Positions 36,817-46,164 are shown, numbered from the stretch's first letter. The stretch: DNA of 64,000 nucleotides from Phycisphaerales bacterium (GCA_029260345.1 JAJDDK010000004.1:1-64000), one strand, 5' to 3'. The notes: a model not told the origin generated them from the letters alone. Program-made: numbers and translations.

Positions 36817-39800
36817 CTAGTTCGCGACGATGTTCACAAGCCGCCCAGGCACGACGATCACTTTGCGCACGGTTTTACCTTCAAGAAACTTGACCACTTG
36901 CGGGTCGGCCAGCGCCAACGCTTCGATAGATTTCTGATCCGCGTCCGCCGGGACGGTGATGCGCCCGCGCACTTTGCCCGTCACCTGCACCGCGATCTCA
37001 ACTTCGTCATCGACGAGCATCGCTTCATCTGCGACCGGGAATGACTCGAACATGATCGTCGGCGTGTCATGACCCAAACGGCGCCATAGCTCCTCCGCGA
37101 AGTGCGGCGTGAACGGCGCCAGCATGAGCGTCAGCGCTTCCGCCACTTCACGCGAACAGCCATGTTCATTCACGATCGACGTGAGGTGATTGTTGAATTC
37201 GTTGAGCTTGGCGATCGCCGTATTGAATTGCAGCGCTTCGCCATCAGCACGAACACCGGCGATGGTCTTGTGCAGCGCACGACGCGTTTCATCCGGCGTC
37301 GGCGCCTCATTGACGCGCAAGCCGCCCGACTCTTCGTCAATCAGATTGCGCCACACTTTTTGCAGAAACCGATGCATGCCGACAATGTCGCGCGGGTTCC
37401 ACGGCTTGGACTGCTCCAGCGGGCCCATGTACATCTCGTACAGGCGCAGTGTGTCAGCGCCGTAGTCTTCGCAGATTTCATCGGGCGTGATGGAGTTTTT
37501 CAGGCTCTTCCCCATCTTGCCGAACTCGCGCGTGACTTTTTCGCCTTCGTAGTAGAACGCGCCGTCTCGCTCTTCCACGTCCAACATCTCGACGTAGAAG
37601 CCGCGCTCATCGGTAAAAGCCGGCGCCTGGATATATCCCTGATTGAAGAGCTTGTTGAACGGCTCCACTGTGGAAACGCGGCCGAGATCAAACAGCACCT
37701 TGTGCCAGAATCGCGCATACAGGAGATGCAGCACGGCATGTTCCACGCCGCCGACATACAGATCAACGCCGCCCTTCTTCGCGCCGGACTCCTTGCCCGC
37801 GGCGCCCTCCATCCAGTATCGCTCAACCGCCGAATCGCAGAACTGCGCTTCGTTCGTCGGATCAAGATAGCGCAGGTAATACCAGCACGAACCGGCCCAC
37901 TGGGGCATCGTGTTGGTCTCGCGCCGGTACGACTTCGGACCATCGCCCAGATCGAGCGTGACCTGCGTCCACTCCGTCGCGCGACCCAGCGGCGGTCGCG
38001 GCGGTGCATCGGGGTCATCCGTCGCCTGCGGCGCGAAGTCCTCGAGATCCGGCAGTTCAACCGGCAGCATGGATTCCGGCGCCGCGATCGGCAGATCGTT
38101 CTCATCAAAGAAAATCGGGAACGGCTCACCCCAGTAGCGCTGGCGGCTGAACAACCAGTCGCGCAGTTTGTAGGTGACGGCAATTTCGCCGACGCCGCGC
38201 TCCGAGAGCCACGCACCGATGGCAGGTTTGGCTTCCGTCGTGCGCATCCCATCGATCGGCGGCGAATTCACCGCGACGCCGGGATCGGCGTTCGCCATGC
38301 CGCGCATCGCGTTCAATCCGCCCTCAGCGAACAACTGCTTCGCGCCCTTTAGTCCTAATGCAATGATGTCGCTGAGCGTTTCAATCCAGACCGCTTGCAC
38401 GGCGCCGCGACGATCCTCTTCTGCGCGCTCAATGGCGTTCGAGACATCTTTCAGCGCATCTTCAACGCGCCGGTCGCTTGGGCCGCGCTGGTCGAGCACG
38501 TCTTGGAAATGGGCTTCATAGTGATCGGCGTTGTATCCATCGCTCGTCGCCAGCGCGACAAAATCCGCCAGCGCTAACTCCCAGCCGTTCTGCCATGATT
38601 CATTGCCGCTGGCGCGCGAAAGGAACCACGCGACGGCGGCGATCGGCGCGACATACACCACATCGAGAATCGGCAGTTCGAACGCTTTGGCAAAATCAAA
38701 GTCGCGCTCGTCGTGCGCCGGCACTGCCATGATGGCGCCGGTGCCGTATCCCATCAGCACGTAATCCGCGATGAAGATCGGAATGCGCTCTCCTGAAGCG
38801 GGATTGATGGCGAAGGCGCCGGTGAACACGCCCGTCTTTTCTTTCGCGTCCGCTTGGCGCTGCACATCCGTCTTCGCGGCTGCCATCGCCCGGTAGGCGC
38901 GCACCGCATCAGCCGGCGAAGACGCTGCATGACCGCCGGCCCACGCATCATGTGTTCCCGCGGGCCACGCATCGGGAACGATCTGGTCCACGAGCGGATG
39001 CTCCGGCGCCAGCACCATGTACGTCGCGCCGAAGACCGTGTCCGGGCGCGTCGTGAACACACGAATCGGCGCCAGCGCATGATCAGCGATCGCGAAATCA
39101 ACATGCGCGCCTTCACTGCGCCCGATCCAGTTGCGCTGCATGAGCTTGACCGGCTCGGGCCAGTCCACCAGATCAAGATCATTCAGCAGCCGGTCGGCGT
39201 ATGCCGTGATGCGCAAGACCCACTGTTTCAGCGGGCGCCGGTACACCGGGAAGTTGCCGCGCTCACTGCGCCCATCAGCCGTGACTTCTTCATTGGCCAG
39301 CACCGTGCCCAGCGCCGGGCACCAGTTCACCGGCTGTTCGTTCTGATACGCCAGCCGATACGAGTCGACCACGCGACGGCGCGTCACCTCATCAAGGGTT
39401 GACCACGGCGCATTCTCCGGATTCGCATGGCTCGTTGGCGTGCGCTCGCCGGATTCAAACGCCTTGATCAACTCCTCGATCGGTCGTGCGCTCTGCCGCT
39501 CTTCGTCGTACCACGAATTGAAAATCTGCAGGAAGATCCACTGCGTCCAGCGGTAGAACGACACATCCGTTGTCGCCACGCTGCGCCGATCATCATGCGC
39601 CAGCCCCAGCCGCCGCAATTGACCGCGCATGGATGCGATGTTGTTTTCTGTTGTGATGCGCGGATGGGTGCCGGTTTGCACGGCGTATTGCTCAGCCGGG
39701 AGACCGAAGGCGTCGTAGCCCATCGCGTGCAACACGTTGTGCCCGGTCATGCGCTTGAACCGCGCGAAGATGTCCGTCGCGATGTATCCCAGCGGGTGGC

Positions 39801-40047
39801 CGACGTGCAGACCGGCGCCGCTCGGGTACGGGAACATGTCCAGCACGTACAGCTTGGGCATCCCTTTGACGCGTTCAAAGCCTTCGGCCAGCGGGCCTGA
39901 TGGGTTCGGTGTGCGGAATACGCCGCGCTGGGCCCAGCGCTCCTGCCACGCGGCTTCAATCTCATTGGCGAGGCGCGCGGTGTATCGGTGCGGCGGGGCG
40001 CCCGGCCCTTCCGGCGCTGCCGAAGTCGTTTCAAGGTGCTGCGTCAT
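36817..40047 (-). CDS. leuS: Leucyl-tRNA synthetase with enlarged editing-domain insertion
   Basis: 1076 residues against about 860 in E. coli. The catalytic core is intact: [20 protein letters not shown] (HIGH at 81-84), [16 protein letters not shown], and the KMSKS loop as KMGKS (844-848). The CP1 editing domain includes [20 protein letters not shown] and [17 protein letters not shown]. Between residues about 464 and 595, before RLRDW-type [20 protein letters not shown], it carries about 110 more residues than E. coli, partly helical ([20 protein letters not shown]). The C-terminal anticodon domain and the closing beta-hairpin region ([19 protein letters not shown]) are present. It should be functional. 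Confidence 0.96.
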   Translation of the reverse strand: MTQHLETTSAAPEGPGAPPHRYTARLANEIEAAWQERWAQRGVFRTPNPSGPLAEGFERVKGMPKLYVLDMFPYPSGAGLHVGHPLGYIATDIFARFKRMTGHNVLHAMGYDAFGLPAEQYAVQTGTHPRITTENNIASMRGQLRRLGLAHDDRRSVATTDVSFYRWTQWIFLQIFNSWYDEERQSARPIEELIKAFESGERTPTSHANPENAPWSTLDEVTRRRVVDSYRLAYQNEQPVNWCPALGTVLANEEVTADGRSERGNFPVYRRPLKQWVLRITAYADRLLNDLDLVDWPEPVKLMQRNWIGRSEGAHVDFAIADHALAPIRVFTTRPDTVFGATYMVLAPEHPLVDQIVPDAWPAGTHDAWAGGHAASSPADAVRAYRAMAAAKTDVQRQADAKEKTGVFTGAFAINPASGERIPIFIADYVLMGYGTGAIMAVPAHDERDFDFAKAFELPILDVVYVAPIAAVAWFLSRASGNESWQNGWELALADFVALATSDGYNADHYEAHFQDVLDQRGPSDRRVEDALKDVSNAIERAEEDRRGAVQAVWIETLSDIIALGLKGAKQLFAEGGLNAMRGMANADPGVAVNSPPIDGMRTTEAKPAIGAWLSERGVGEIAVTYKLRDWLFSRQRYWGEPFPIFFDENDLPIAAPESMLPVELPDLEDFAPQATDDPDAPPRPPLGRATEWTQVTLDLGDGPKSYRRETNTMPQWAGSCWYYLRYLDPTNEAQFCDSAVERYWMEGAAGKESGAKKGGVDLYVGGVEHAVLHLLYARFWHKVLFDLGRVSTVEPFNKLFNQGYIQAPAFTDERGFYVEMLDVEERDGAFYYEGEKVTREFGKMGKSLKNSITPDEICEDYGADTLRLYEMYMGPLEQSKPWNPRDIVGMHRFLQKVWRNLIDEESGGLRVNEAPTPDETRRALHKTIAGVRADGEALQFNTAIAKLNEFNNHLTSIVNEHGCSREVAEALTLMLAPFTPHFAEELWRRLGHDTPTIMFESFPVADEAMLVDDEVEIAVQVTGKVRGRITVPADADQKSIEALALADPQVVKFLEGKTVRKVIVVPGRLVNIVAN

Positions 40048-40063
40048 CTGACCCAGAGTGTAG

Positions 40064-40098
40064 CGAACGCCCGCGGCTCACTGAGCCACGGGCGTTCG
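40064..40098. terminator. Long hairpin between the DUF2959-type gene and leuS
   Basis: CGAACGCCCG, one mismatch, then GGCTCA pair with TGAGCC, one mismatch, CGGGCGTTCG. It lies between two minus-strand genes, where a terminator for the upstream lipoprotein is expected, but there is no T run on the minus strand, so it may work as an RNA-stability hairpin instead. Confidence 0.55.
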
Positions 40099-40165
40099 TC
40101 AATACATCGTCGAAATGTCACCAAACGCGAGCGGCGAATCAAAATCCGCAACCGCATTTCGGGTG

Positions 40166-40828
40166 TCAGTTGCCGGTCGGCGAAACGCGATCAGAAACCG
40201 TGCGAATTTCACGCGTCGCCACGCTGATGCGGTCGAGCAGCAGATTCGCATCCTCGGTCGCCTGCTCCACGAGCGGACGGGCCGCCTGCACCGCGCCACG
40301 ATTCAAATCAACGCTGAGCAGGTCTCGAATATCCGCGAGCATGGACTTCAGCGGATCGTACGACTCCTTGACGGAGTTGAACGTCGAGTCGAGCTTCTCG
40401 AACTGATCCTGAGCGCTGTCTCGACGCTGAGCACCGACGTTTCGAACGTTCTCGTCCGAAATCTTGTCCAGACGATCTTCCCACGCCTTCATGAACGCCT
40501 TGCGACGCGATTCGAAATCCTTACGGGCGTTCGCCGAGCGATCCGCGGCACGATCGAGCTTTTTGATCTCTTCAACAAAGCGGTTGTACGGAGGACGCAG
40601 ATCGCCCGCCGTGGTCGCCATCAACTGATTGAGCGACGCCATCGTCGCCTTCACCTGGTTGGCGCCGGCGTCAAGCTCGTTGGCCAGCGACTGAAGTGAG
40701 CTCGACGCATTCGTCGTTTTGTCATAACCCTTGTTGCCTTTGCAGCCCGTCGATCCGACCAGCGCTCCAAACGCCAAAACCGTCATCAGCGCGCACGCGC
40801 CAAGATTCATCATTCGATTGCGTTGCAT
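40166..40828 (-). CDS. DUF2959-like coiled-coil lipoprotein
   Basis: 220 residues. A signal peptide with lipobox-like GSTGC predicts lipid anchoring. The mature part is helical and follows the DUF2959 pattern: VKATMASLNQLMATTAGDLR, then PYNRFVEEIKKLDRAADRSANARKDFESRRKAF, then the segment NVRNVGAQRRDSAQDQFEKL, and last DPLKSMLADIRDLLSVDLN. AGGGGAT precedes the start. Function is unknown; proteins of this type may be envelope-associated. The match to DUF2959 is from memory of the family pattern. Confidence 0.7.
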   Translation of the reverse strand: MQRNRMMNLGACALMTVLAFGALVGSTGCKGNKGYDKTTNASSSLQSLANELDAGANQVKATMASLNQLMATTAGDLRPPYNRFVEEIKKLDRAADRSANARKDFESRRKAFMKAWEDRLDKISDENVRNVGAQRRDSAQDQFEKLDSTFNSVKESYDPLKSMLADIRDLLSVDLNRGAVQAARPLVEQATEDANLLLDRISVATREIRTVSDRVSPTGN

Positions 40829-40914
40829 TCTTGATCCCCTAGAGTTGGCGGGGCGCCCACACGTGGCCCCAAAACACCATATTCCGACAATGGATTCATC
40901 GCGTCAAGCGCGAA

Positions 40915-42381
40915 TTATCGGGCGACCGGCTGCTGCTGAAGCTGCGTCAGGTGTTTCTTCGCCTCACCGACGAGATAGAACGAGCCGGTCACACAAATCA
41001 AATCTTCACGCCCGACCGCTTGTGCCGCGGTGGTCAGCGCCTCCGGGAGCGTTTCCTCAATCTGCGACATTTTTCCGCTGATTTCGGCGAAGCGGCGCTG
41101 CAAATCATGAGGATCAATCGCGCGAGGATTGCCGCGAGCCTTCGTGAAGATGATCTTGTCGGCGCCCAGCGCGATGTGCTGCAACATGCCGTCGACGTCC
41201 TTGTCCTCGCTGCATCCAAAGATGAGGACCATGGAGTCATACGGGACGTGCGCGCCGATCGAGCGCATGAGCGCCTTGATGCTCGCCGCATTGTGCGCGC
41301 CATCCAGCAGCACGCGCGGGCTGTGGAATGCAACCTCCATGCGCCCGGGAACGGAAAGCCCTTCCAGGCCCTGGATGACTTTCGTCTCCGGCGTCTCAAA
41401 CCCAAGCCCGCGCAATCGATCAAGCACGGCGAGCGCAAGGCCGCAATTCAGCGCCTGATGCTCACCCGGCAGCGGCACCACCAGATGCTCGAACGCGCTG
41501 CGATCCGTGTTCAAACACACGCACGTGTGCGGCCCGTACTTCGGCGTCGCTTCAAATCGATAACTGAAGTCAATCTCTTTGCCGACGGTTTCAATCGTTG
41601 CGTCAATGGTCTCCGCCACTTCGCGCATCGACTCAAGGACGCCGGGCTCCTGCTCAATCGTGATCGCCGGCACACCCTTCTTCAGAATGCCGGCCTTCTC
41701 CTTCGCGATATGAGCCAACGTGGGGCCGAGCACATCGGTATGGTCCAGACTGATCTGCGTAATCGCGCAGACCGCCGGATGCACGATATTCGTTGCGTCC
41801 AGCCGCCCGCCGAGGCCGCACTCGATCACCGCGATGTCCACGGCCTGATCCGCGAAGTGCCTCAACGCCAGCGCCGTCAACAATTCGAAATACGTCGGTT
41901 GACCGTGGCGCTTCTCAATCTTGGACGCGGCTTCCGCCGTCGCCTGCATCGCCTTGGCGAATGCGGGATACGTGATCAATTCGCCGCCCACACGGATGCG
42001 CTCGCGCACGTCCATCAGATGCGGGCTGGTGTAAAGGCCGACCGTGTAGCCGCAGGCGCCAAGCGCAGCCGAGACCATCTCGCAGACGGAGCCCTTCCCC
42101 TTCGTCCCCGCGACGTGAACGATGCGAAGATCGTTCTGCGGGTCGCCAAGGGCCTTGGCGAGGGCGTGCATGCGATCCAGCTTGAATTCCGTCTTCCGGA
42201 GCCGCGAAACGCGCGTGCGCTCCAGATCCAGGCGGCCCTCAACCAGATATTTGATCGCAGCGGTGTAATTTGGGATATCCGGGACCGCCGAAGCGGGCTT
42301 GGACGCCCCTGCAGCGGCAGCAGCCCGCTTTTTTGTTGATTTCTTGCGGGTCTTGGTCGGGTTGGAAGCTGTTTTGCTCAT
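40915..42381 (-). CDS. folC: Bifunctional folylpolyglutamate synthase / dihydrofolate synthase
   Basis: 488 residues. The Mur-ligase-fold enzyme adds glutamate to folates. The ATP loop AGTKGKGSVCEM (91-102), the YTSPHLMDVRERIRVGG loop, IAVIECGLGGRLDATNIV and ITQISLDHTDVLGPTLAHIAKEKAGI are all intact, as is the C-terminal LLDGAHNAASIKALM. The first 35 residues are a Lys/Ala-rich extension (TRKKSTKKRAAAAAGASK) not seen in standard FolC. The start at 42381 was preferred over 42420 because the extra 13 residues look like read-in. Confidence 0.95.
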   Translation of the reverse strand: MSKTASNPTKTRKKSTKKRAAAAAGASKPASAVPDIPNYTAAIKYLVEGRLDLERTRVSRLRKTEFKLDRMHALAKALGDPQNDLRIVHVAGTKGKGSVCEMVSAALGACGYTVGLYTSPHLMDVRERIRVGGELITYPAFAKAMQATAEAASKIEKRHGQPTYFELLTALALRHFADQAVDIAVIECGLGGRLDATNIVHPAVCAITQISLDHTDVLGPTLAHIAKEKAGILKKGVPAITIEQEPGVLESMREVAETIDATIETVGKEIDFSYRFEATPKYGPHTCVCLNTDRSAFEHLVVPLPGEHQALNCGLALAVLDRLRGLGFETPETKVIQGLEGLSVPGRMEVAFHSPRVLLDGAHNAASIKALMRSIGAHVPYDSMVLIFGCSEDKDVDGMLQHIALGADKIIFTKARGNPRAIDPHDLQRRFAEISGKMSQIEETLPEALTTAAQAVGREDLICVTGSFYLVGEAKKHLTQLQQQPVAR

Positions 42382-42517
42382 GTGCGTCAAGAGGATATCA
42401 GTTTCCCGTGAAGAAACCAAAAGACCATCCGCACTTCGCGCGCAAAGCTTTTATTGGCAACAACTTACGAAATTAGTGCCAACTTACTTGATTGCCGGAT
42501 TCTTGCTCACGCCTTTT

Positions 42518-43438
42518 TCAGGCGGTCGCGGCGGTCGCACGAAGGCCCGCGCGATCAACCAGAGCCTCGATCGCCCGGATCGAAGCATCAGACGCCGGCG
42601 CCAGCGGCAGGCGCAACGAACCCCCGTCGCGGCCAAGCATCCGCATCGCCGTCTTGACGCCCACCGGGTTCGGCTCCAGCGATAGCAGACTCTTCGCAAG
42701 GCTGTACAGCGCATCGTGCTCGACGCGGGCCGCGGCGAAGTCGCCCGCCAACGCCAGATCAACCATCTTGCGCACGCGATCCGGCGCGAGGTTCGAAATC
42801 ACCGACACCACACCCACGCCGCCAACACTGATGATCGGGAGCGTCAGCGGATCATCACCGGAGAGCACCGCGACATCCGGGCACGCCTGGATCGTCTCGC
42901 TTGCCGACGCCACCGAGCCGGTCGCTTCCTTCACCGCGACGATGTTGGGATGGGCCGCGAGCCGCGCGATGGTTTCGACCGTCAACCCCGCCGCCGATCG
43001 CCCGGGGATGTTGTAGACCATCACCCCAATGTCCGCGGCGTCCGCCACCGTCATGAAGTGGCGATACATCCCCTCCTGGTTCGGCTTGTTGTAGTACGGC
43101 GTGACCGACAACGTGTAATCCGCGCCGGCCTGCTTGGCGAACTTCTGCATCTCGATCGCGTGCGCCGTGTTGTTGCTCCCCGCGCCGGCGATGACCGTCA
43201 GCCCGAGCCGCTGGCCGTGCTCGATGCCCAGCTCAATCACGCGCTTCTGCTCGCTGCCCGAAAGCGTCGGCGACTCACCCGTCGTGCCGACCGGAACGAT
43301 GCCATTGACGCCCTTCTCACCCGAAGGAGGGTTCGCCTGAAACTCGATCTGCTCGATCAGGCAAGCCTCATCGACGCGGGTTCCGTTGGAGTTGAAGGGT
43401 GTGACGATGGCGGTGAAAACGCCGTGGAGGTTGGACAT
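42518..43438 (-). CDS. dapA: 4-hydroxy-tetrahydrodipicolinate synthase
   Basis: 306 residues. It condenses pyruvate with aspartate semialdehyde, the first step of the lysine/diaminopimelate branch. The Schiff-base lysine is Lys170 (NIVAVKEATGSV), the tyrosine is in MVYNIPGRSAAG, and GIVPVGTTGESPTLSGSEQK is the substrate loop. Residues 35-44 (QANPPSGEKGVNG) form a longer first loop than in E. coli. It lies 136 bp upstream of folC on the same strand. Confidence 0.97.
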   Translation of the reverse strand: MSNLHGVFTAIVTPFNSNGTRVDEACLIEQIEFQANPPSGEKGVNGIVPVGTTGESPTLSGSEQKRVIELGIEHGQRLGLTVIAGAGSNNTAHAIEMQKFAKQAGADYTLSVTPYYNKPNQEGMYRHFMTVADAADIGVMVYNIPGRSAAGLTVETIARLAAHPNIVAVKEATGSVASASETIQACPDVAVLSGDDPLTLPIISVGGVGVVSVISNLAPDRVRKMVDLALAGDFAAARVEHDALYSLAKSLLSLEPNPVGVKTAMRMLGRDGGSLRLPLAPASDASIRAIEALVDRAGLRATAATA

Positions 43439-43513
43439 GGTTTAGGCCTGCGAGCGTGGCGAGAGTTTCGTGAGCGACGGGTCGATCAGCATTGTATGCG
43501 GGTGGGAGGGAGG

Positions 43514-43593
43514 CATCGAGGGATCAAGGCATCGAGGGATCAAGGGATCAAGGGATCAAGGGATCAAGGGATCAAGGGATCAAGGGATCAAGG
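43514..43593. repeat. Tandem 8-bp repeat, ten units
   Basis: Two CATCGAGG and eight GATCAAGG units are arranged head to tail without interruption: C-G-C-G, then seven more G (C = CATCGAGG, G = GATCAAGG). The array sits between dapA and the membrane-protein gene. In frame it would read SRDQGIKG-type peptides, but no start or signal suggests translation. An 8-bp unit shifts frame when copy number changes, so it is a slippage-prone site. Confidence 0.95.
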
Positions 43594-43684
43594 GATTTTG
43601 GAGACTCAAATCATTGGGGCCCCACACTTCATTATCGTCCTCGCCGAATGTGCGAAACGCCCGCCCCCATTGCAACGAGCGCTC

Positions 43685-43780
43685 GCCCCGAAGGGGCAAC
43701 CGGATTGTTGCCACGGGTGAAGCGCAGCGCAACCCGTGGAAAACGCACATCAAGCCCCATGCAACCCCAACGGGGCGACT
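43685..43780. repeat. Cluster of short palindromic intergenic repeats
   Basis: Three hairpins occur within about 95 bp: GCCCCGAAGGGGC (43685-43697), CCACGGGT...ACCCGTGG around a 13-base loop (43711-43739), and CCCCAACGGGG (43765-43775). The spacing and GC content resemble dispersed REP-like elements that I associate with planctomycete intergenic DNA. No gene is supported between 43439 and 43859. Confidence 0.55.
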
Positions 43781-43859
43781 GGACTGAATGCCTTTTGTCA
43801 TTCCGATTCCGGCGCCCTTTCAGATCGCTCGCACATTTCAACCCCTACCCCCAGACGAC

Positions 43860-44351
43860 TTACGGATTCCCGGAAGCAATCCAATGCCAGATCGCTCCAA
43901 TTCCTACGACCCATGGAACCAACGTGACCATGATGACAGCCGCGACTATGAGGTATGTCCTAAGGCTCGTTGGTTTGTCAACTTGCTGCGCCTGCTCCAG
44001 TACATCAAGTCTTTCGTTTATTCCCCATCGAAGCACTCGGAATCGATCCTCAAACGGCGCGACCAACTCAACGTAGTTTCGACTCCAACAGACTTCCGCA
44101 TGCTCGCTTTGATCATCGTGACTAGCAACTCTTGGAGCGAAAACGAGCGCATGATTCAGCAAACTCACACCCAGAAGTGAGAGGCCTGCGGCGCTTCCAA
44201 CGATCGCGACGCCTTCTTCTCCACGGGATTCCATCGCGAAATGTGATTTGTGTGACTTGAAGTCCACCTCGTGATATACCGCTTCTTGGAGCGCTGTTAA
44301 TCGCTCCTGTAAGTCTTTCGAAATCGAAGGGACGCTCTCCGATTCTCTCAT
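43860..44351 (-). CDS. Small two-span membrane protein, unknown
   Basis: 163 residues. A predicted helical N-terminus (SKDLQERLTALQEAVYHEV) is followed by a hydrophobic stretch at about 48-70 (VAIVGSAAGLSLLGVSLLNHAL) and a strong membrane segment at about 133-155 (LIVAAVIMVTLVPWVVGIGAIWHW). The loop between holds a charged region with ERFRVLRWGINERLDVLEQ. I recognise no family. Codon use is slightly less GC-rich than in neighbours, and the surrounding DNA is full of repeats, so the gene may be a recent or poorly conserved one. Confidence 0.5.
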   Translation of the reverse strand: MRESESVPSISKDLQERLTALQEAVYHEVDFKSHKSHFAMESRGEEGVAIVGSAAGLSLLGVSLLNHALVFAPRVASHDDQSEHAEVCWSRNYVELVAPFEDRFRVLRWGINERLDVLEQAQQVDKPTSLRTYLIVAAVIMVTLVPWVVGIGAIWHWIASGNP

Positions 44352-44402
44352 TTTCGATTCCTCGGTTTCAGAATGAACATCTCGTAGAGTCCGCGCTAAG
44401 GT

Positions 44403-45161
44403 CTAGGAGGCGCGACCAGCCGGCGCGAGTTCAATCAACCGCTTCATCTCCCGAACCGCCTCCCGCAGCCCCGTATACACCGCGCGGCTCACAATGGAAT
44501 GTCCGATGTGCAATTCCGCGATGCCTGTCATGCACGCAATCGGCTGCACGTTGTGGTAATTCAGCCCGTGCCCGGCGTTGAAGCGCATGCCGCGCTCGAT
44601 GATGCGGAAGCCCGCATCCGCAATCGCATCGCGCTCGCGCTTCAATCCTTCATGCAGAAAATCACCACCGTTGTGGGCAAAGATGTGCGCATACGGCCCG
44701 GTGTGGATTTCACACGCGTTGAAGCCGCACTCCGCCGCGGCGTCGATCTGCTTGGGATCATGCTCAATAAACGCGCTCGTCACCATGCCGACGTCTTCCA
44801 GCGCCGTCACCACATCTTTCATGCGCGACAGTTGCTTGACGATGTTCAAGCCGCCTTCGGTCGTGATCTCCGCCCGGCCCTCGGGCACCAGCGTCACCAT
44901 GTGCGGCTGCACGTCGCGCGCGATCCGCACCATCTCATCCGTTGCGGCCATCTCAAGATTCAGTTTCACCGATACGAACGGGCGCAGGCGCAAGACGTCT
45001 TCGTCCACGACGTGCCGCCGGTCTTCGCGCAGGTGCACCGTGATGCAGTCCGCCCCGCCGAGTTCGGCCTCGTGAGCCGCGCGAACGACGTCCGGCTCCG
45101 CCCCCCGCCGGGCCTGGCGTAGCGTCGCGACATGATCGATGTTCACCCCTAAGTGCGGCAT
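44403..45161 (-). CDS. pdxJ: Pyridoxine 5'-phosphate synthase
   Basis: 252 residues. PdxJ condenses 1-deoxyxylulose-5-phosphate with 3-amino-2-oxopropyl phosphate in the DXP-dependent vitamin B6 route. The start LGVNIDHVATLRQARRGAEP and the segment ADCITVHLREDRRHVVDEDV are family hallmarks. The glutamate-containing TLVPEGRAEITTEGGLN and the closing GHGLNYHNVQPIACMTGIAELHIGHSIVSRAV are intact. It diverges from the DUF2089-type regulator gene across a 95-bp AT-rich gap. pdxA is not in the window. Confidence 0.97.
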   Translation of the reverse strand: MPHLGVNIDHVATLRQARRGAEPDVVRAAHEAELGGADCITVHLREDRRHVVDEDVLRLRPFVSVKLNLEMAATDEMVRIARDVQPHMVTLVPEGRAEITTEGGLNIVKQLSRMKDVVTALEDVGMVTSAFIEHDPKQIDAAAECGFNACEIHTGPYAHIFAHNGGDFLHEGLKRERDAIADAGFRIIERGMRFNAGHGLNYHNVQPIACMTGIAELHIGHSIVSRAVYTGLREAVREMKRLIELAPAGRAS

Positions 45162-45210
45162 GCCGGGATTGTACGGCCGATTCCAGCCAAACCACTGCCT
45201 TTCATTTTTC

Positions 45211-45230
45211 TAAAATTAAGCTTGATTTTA
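45211..45230. promoter_or_regulatory. Palindromic operator candidate upstream of the DUF2089-type gene
   Basis: TAAAATTAAG followed by CTTGATTTTA is a 20-bp inverted repeat with nine of ten base pairs matching, centred on AAGCTT. It lies 27 bp before the regulator start and 50 bp from divergent pdxJ, in an AT-rich pocket of otherwise GC-rich DNA. It could be an autoregulatory site; no binding is known. Confidence 0.45.
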
Positions 45231-45256
45231 TTCAAATTCGCTGAACAATATGAAAA

Positions 45257-45607
45257 ATGACTTCAACATCCCTTAAATCGTGGGCAGCCGAGGCCAGTCG
45301 AAGCGATGAAAAGCACCCGCTTTGCTCCCTGCTGCGCGAGGATCTCGACCTCATCGCGTCATTGGTGCTCCAGTCCGGATCGCTCAAGGGCCTCGCCGAG
45401 ATCTACCGCGTGAGCTACCCGACGATTCGAGCGCGGCTCGATCGCACCATTTCTCGCGTGAAACTCGCCATGGAAGGCGTCGAACCCGATGCATTCACAA
45501 ACACGCTCGCGGACCTTGTTCAATCGGGTGAACTCAGTGTGTCAGGCGCACGGCGATTGCGTGACATTGCGCGACAAATGAAACCTGAACCAACGAATGA
45601 AATTTGA
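45257..45607 (+). CDS. DUF2089-type helix-turn-helix regulator
   Basis: 116 residues. The sequence LREDLDLIASLVLQSGSLKGLAEIYRVSYPTIRARLDRTI reads as a helix-turn-helix of the DUF2089 type (GSLKEVAKxxGVSYPTVRxRLD). It ends in a second helical part (LADLVQSGELSVSGARRLRDI). These small proteins often act as regulators next to membrane-protein genes, as here: the next ATG is 12 bp beyond its stop. A palindrome stands just upstream, consistent with autoregulation. The metal-binding N-terminal part found in many DUF2089 proteins is absent. Confidence 0.75.
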   Translation: MTSTSLKSWAAEASRSDEKHPLCSLLREDLDLIASLVLQSGSLKGLAEIYRVSYPTIRARLDRTISRVKLAMEGVEPDAFTNTLADLVQSGELSVSGARRLRDIARQMKPEPTNEI

Positions 45608-45618
45608 GGGGCTCATTG

Positions 45619-45975
45619 ATGGATCCTTGGTGGACGGAACAACAAGCGGGATTGATTGGCGGACTCCTCGGCGCTGGCATCGGCATTGTCTTTGGAGGTA
45701 TCGGCGGGGGTGTAGGCGGACCGCTCGCCGCGAAAGGGCGCGCGAAGACCTTTGTCCTGGGAATGATTGCTGCCGGTGCTGCGACGGGCGTCTTTCTCGC
45801 GATCGCAGGTCTCTTGGCGCTTGCGATGAGTCAGCCGTGGCACGTGTGGTATTCACTGCTCATGCCGGGTGTGATCAGCGCGGCGGTGTGCGGCTCACTC
45901 TTTCCTGTTTTCCGCAAGATCTATCGCCAACACGAAGAGCGCGTCCTTGCAGCGGAAGAATTCCGAAGAGGCTAG
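45619..45975 (+). CDS. Small membrane protein, partner of the DUF2089-type regulator
   Basis: 118 residues. Three hydrophobic segments are visible: a Gly-rich one (GLIGGLLGAGIGIVFGGIGG), one at about 48-68 (FVLGMIAAGAATGVFLAIAGLLAL) and one at about 77-97 (VWYSLLMPGVISAAVCGSLF), then a charged C-terminus. The Gly-rich first segment recalls glycine-zipper membrane proteins. It probably shares an operon with the regulator (12-bp gap). No named family was recognised. TTG codons a little upstream are possible starts. Confidence 0.65.
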   Translation: MDPWWTEQQAGLIGGLLGAGIGIVFGGIGGGVGGPLAAKGRAKTFVLGMIAAGAATGVFLAIAGLLALAMSQPWHVWYSLLMPGVISAAVCGSLFPVFRKIYRQHEERVLAAEEFRRG

Positions 45976-45982
45976 GTCCGCA

Positions 45983-46001
45983 CCTCTCCCGTCGGGAGAG
46001 G
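45983..46001. repeat. Hairpin repeat after the small membrane-protein gene
   Basis: CCTCTCCC GTC GGGAGAGG is a perfect 8-bp stem with a 3-base loop, 7 bp after the stop at 45975. It resembles a repeat I associate with planctomycete intergenic DNA and may stop transcription or stabilise the mRNA 3' end; no T run follows. Confidence 0.5.
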
Positions 46002-46137
46002 TCGGCGTCGCACAACGACGACGGGTGAGGGGCTACTGCCTTCTCCAAGCCTCGTACCAAATAGAAGCGTTCGTCCTTTCGGTGCGCTTCAAACAACGCC
46101 TTTCCGCCGAATGCAAAAATGCAAAGTGTGCTATGGC

Positions 46138-46164
46138 GACCCATCGCTTGCGCTCAGGGCTCTG
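46138..46164. repeat. Inverted-repeat end, copy 1 (overlaps dehydrogenase 3' end)
   Basis: A 27-bp segment starts GACCCATCGCTTGCGCTC and ends GGGCTCTG. It differs by only about three bases from the complement of the copy at 47084-47110 and is about equally close to 47227-47253. It overlaps the last codons and the stop of the dehydrogenase gene; Ser-Glu-Pro-stop is encoded within the repeat. No matching inverted partner is visible to its left. Confidence 0.8.

Noticed and set aside
37102-38352. 416-codon plus-strand frame opposite leuS
   Set aside because: leuS motifs on the minus strand are unambiguous; this frame is His/Arg/Gln-rich shadow.
40951-42339. 462-codon plus-strand frame opposite folC
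   Set aside because: folC carries intact catalytic motifs; this is a complementary-strand shadow.
43514-43593. CRISPR array
   Set aside because: The 8-bp units are contiguous with no spacers, and no cas genes are present.
43492-44076. Reading frames encoding SRDQGIKG repeats
   Set aside because: They come from the tandem 8-bp array; there is no start signal, and they overlap the plausible minus-strand membrane gene.
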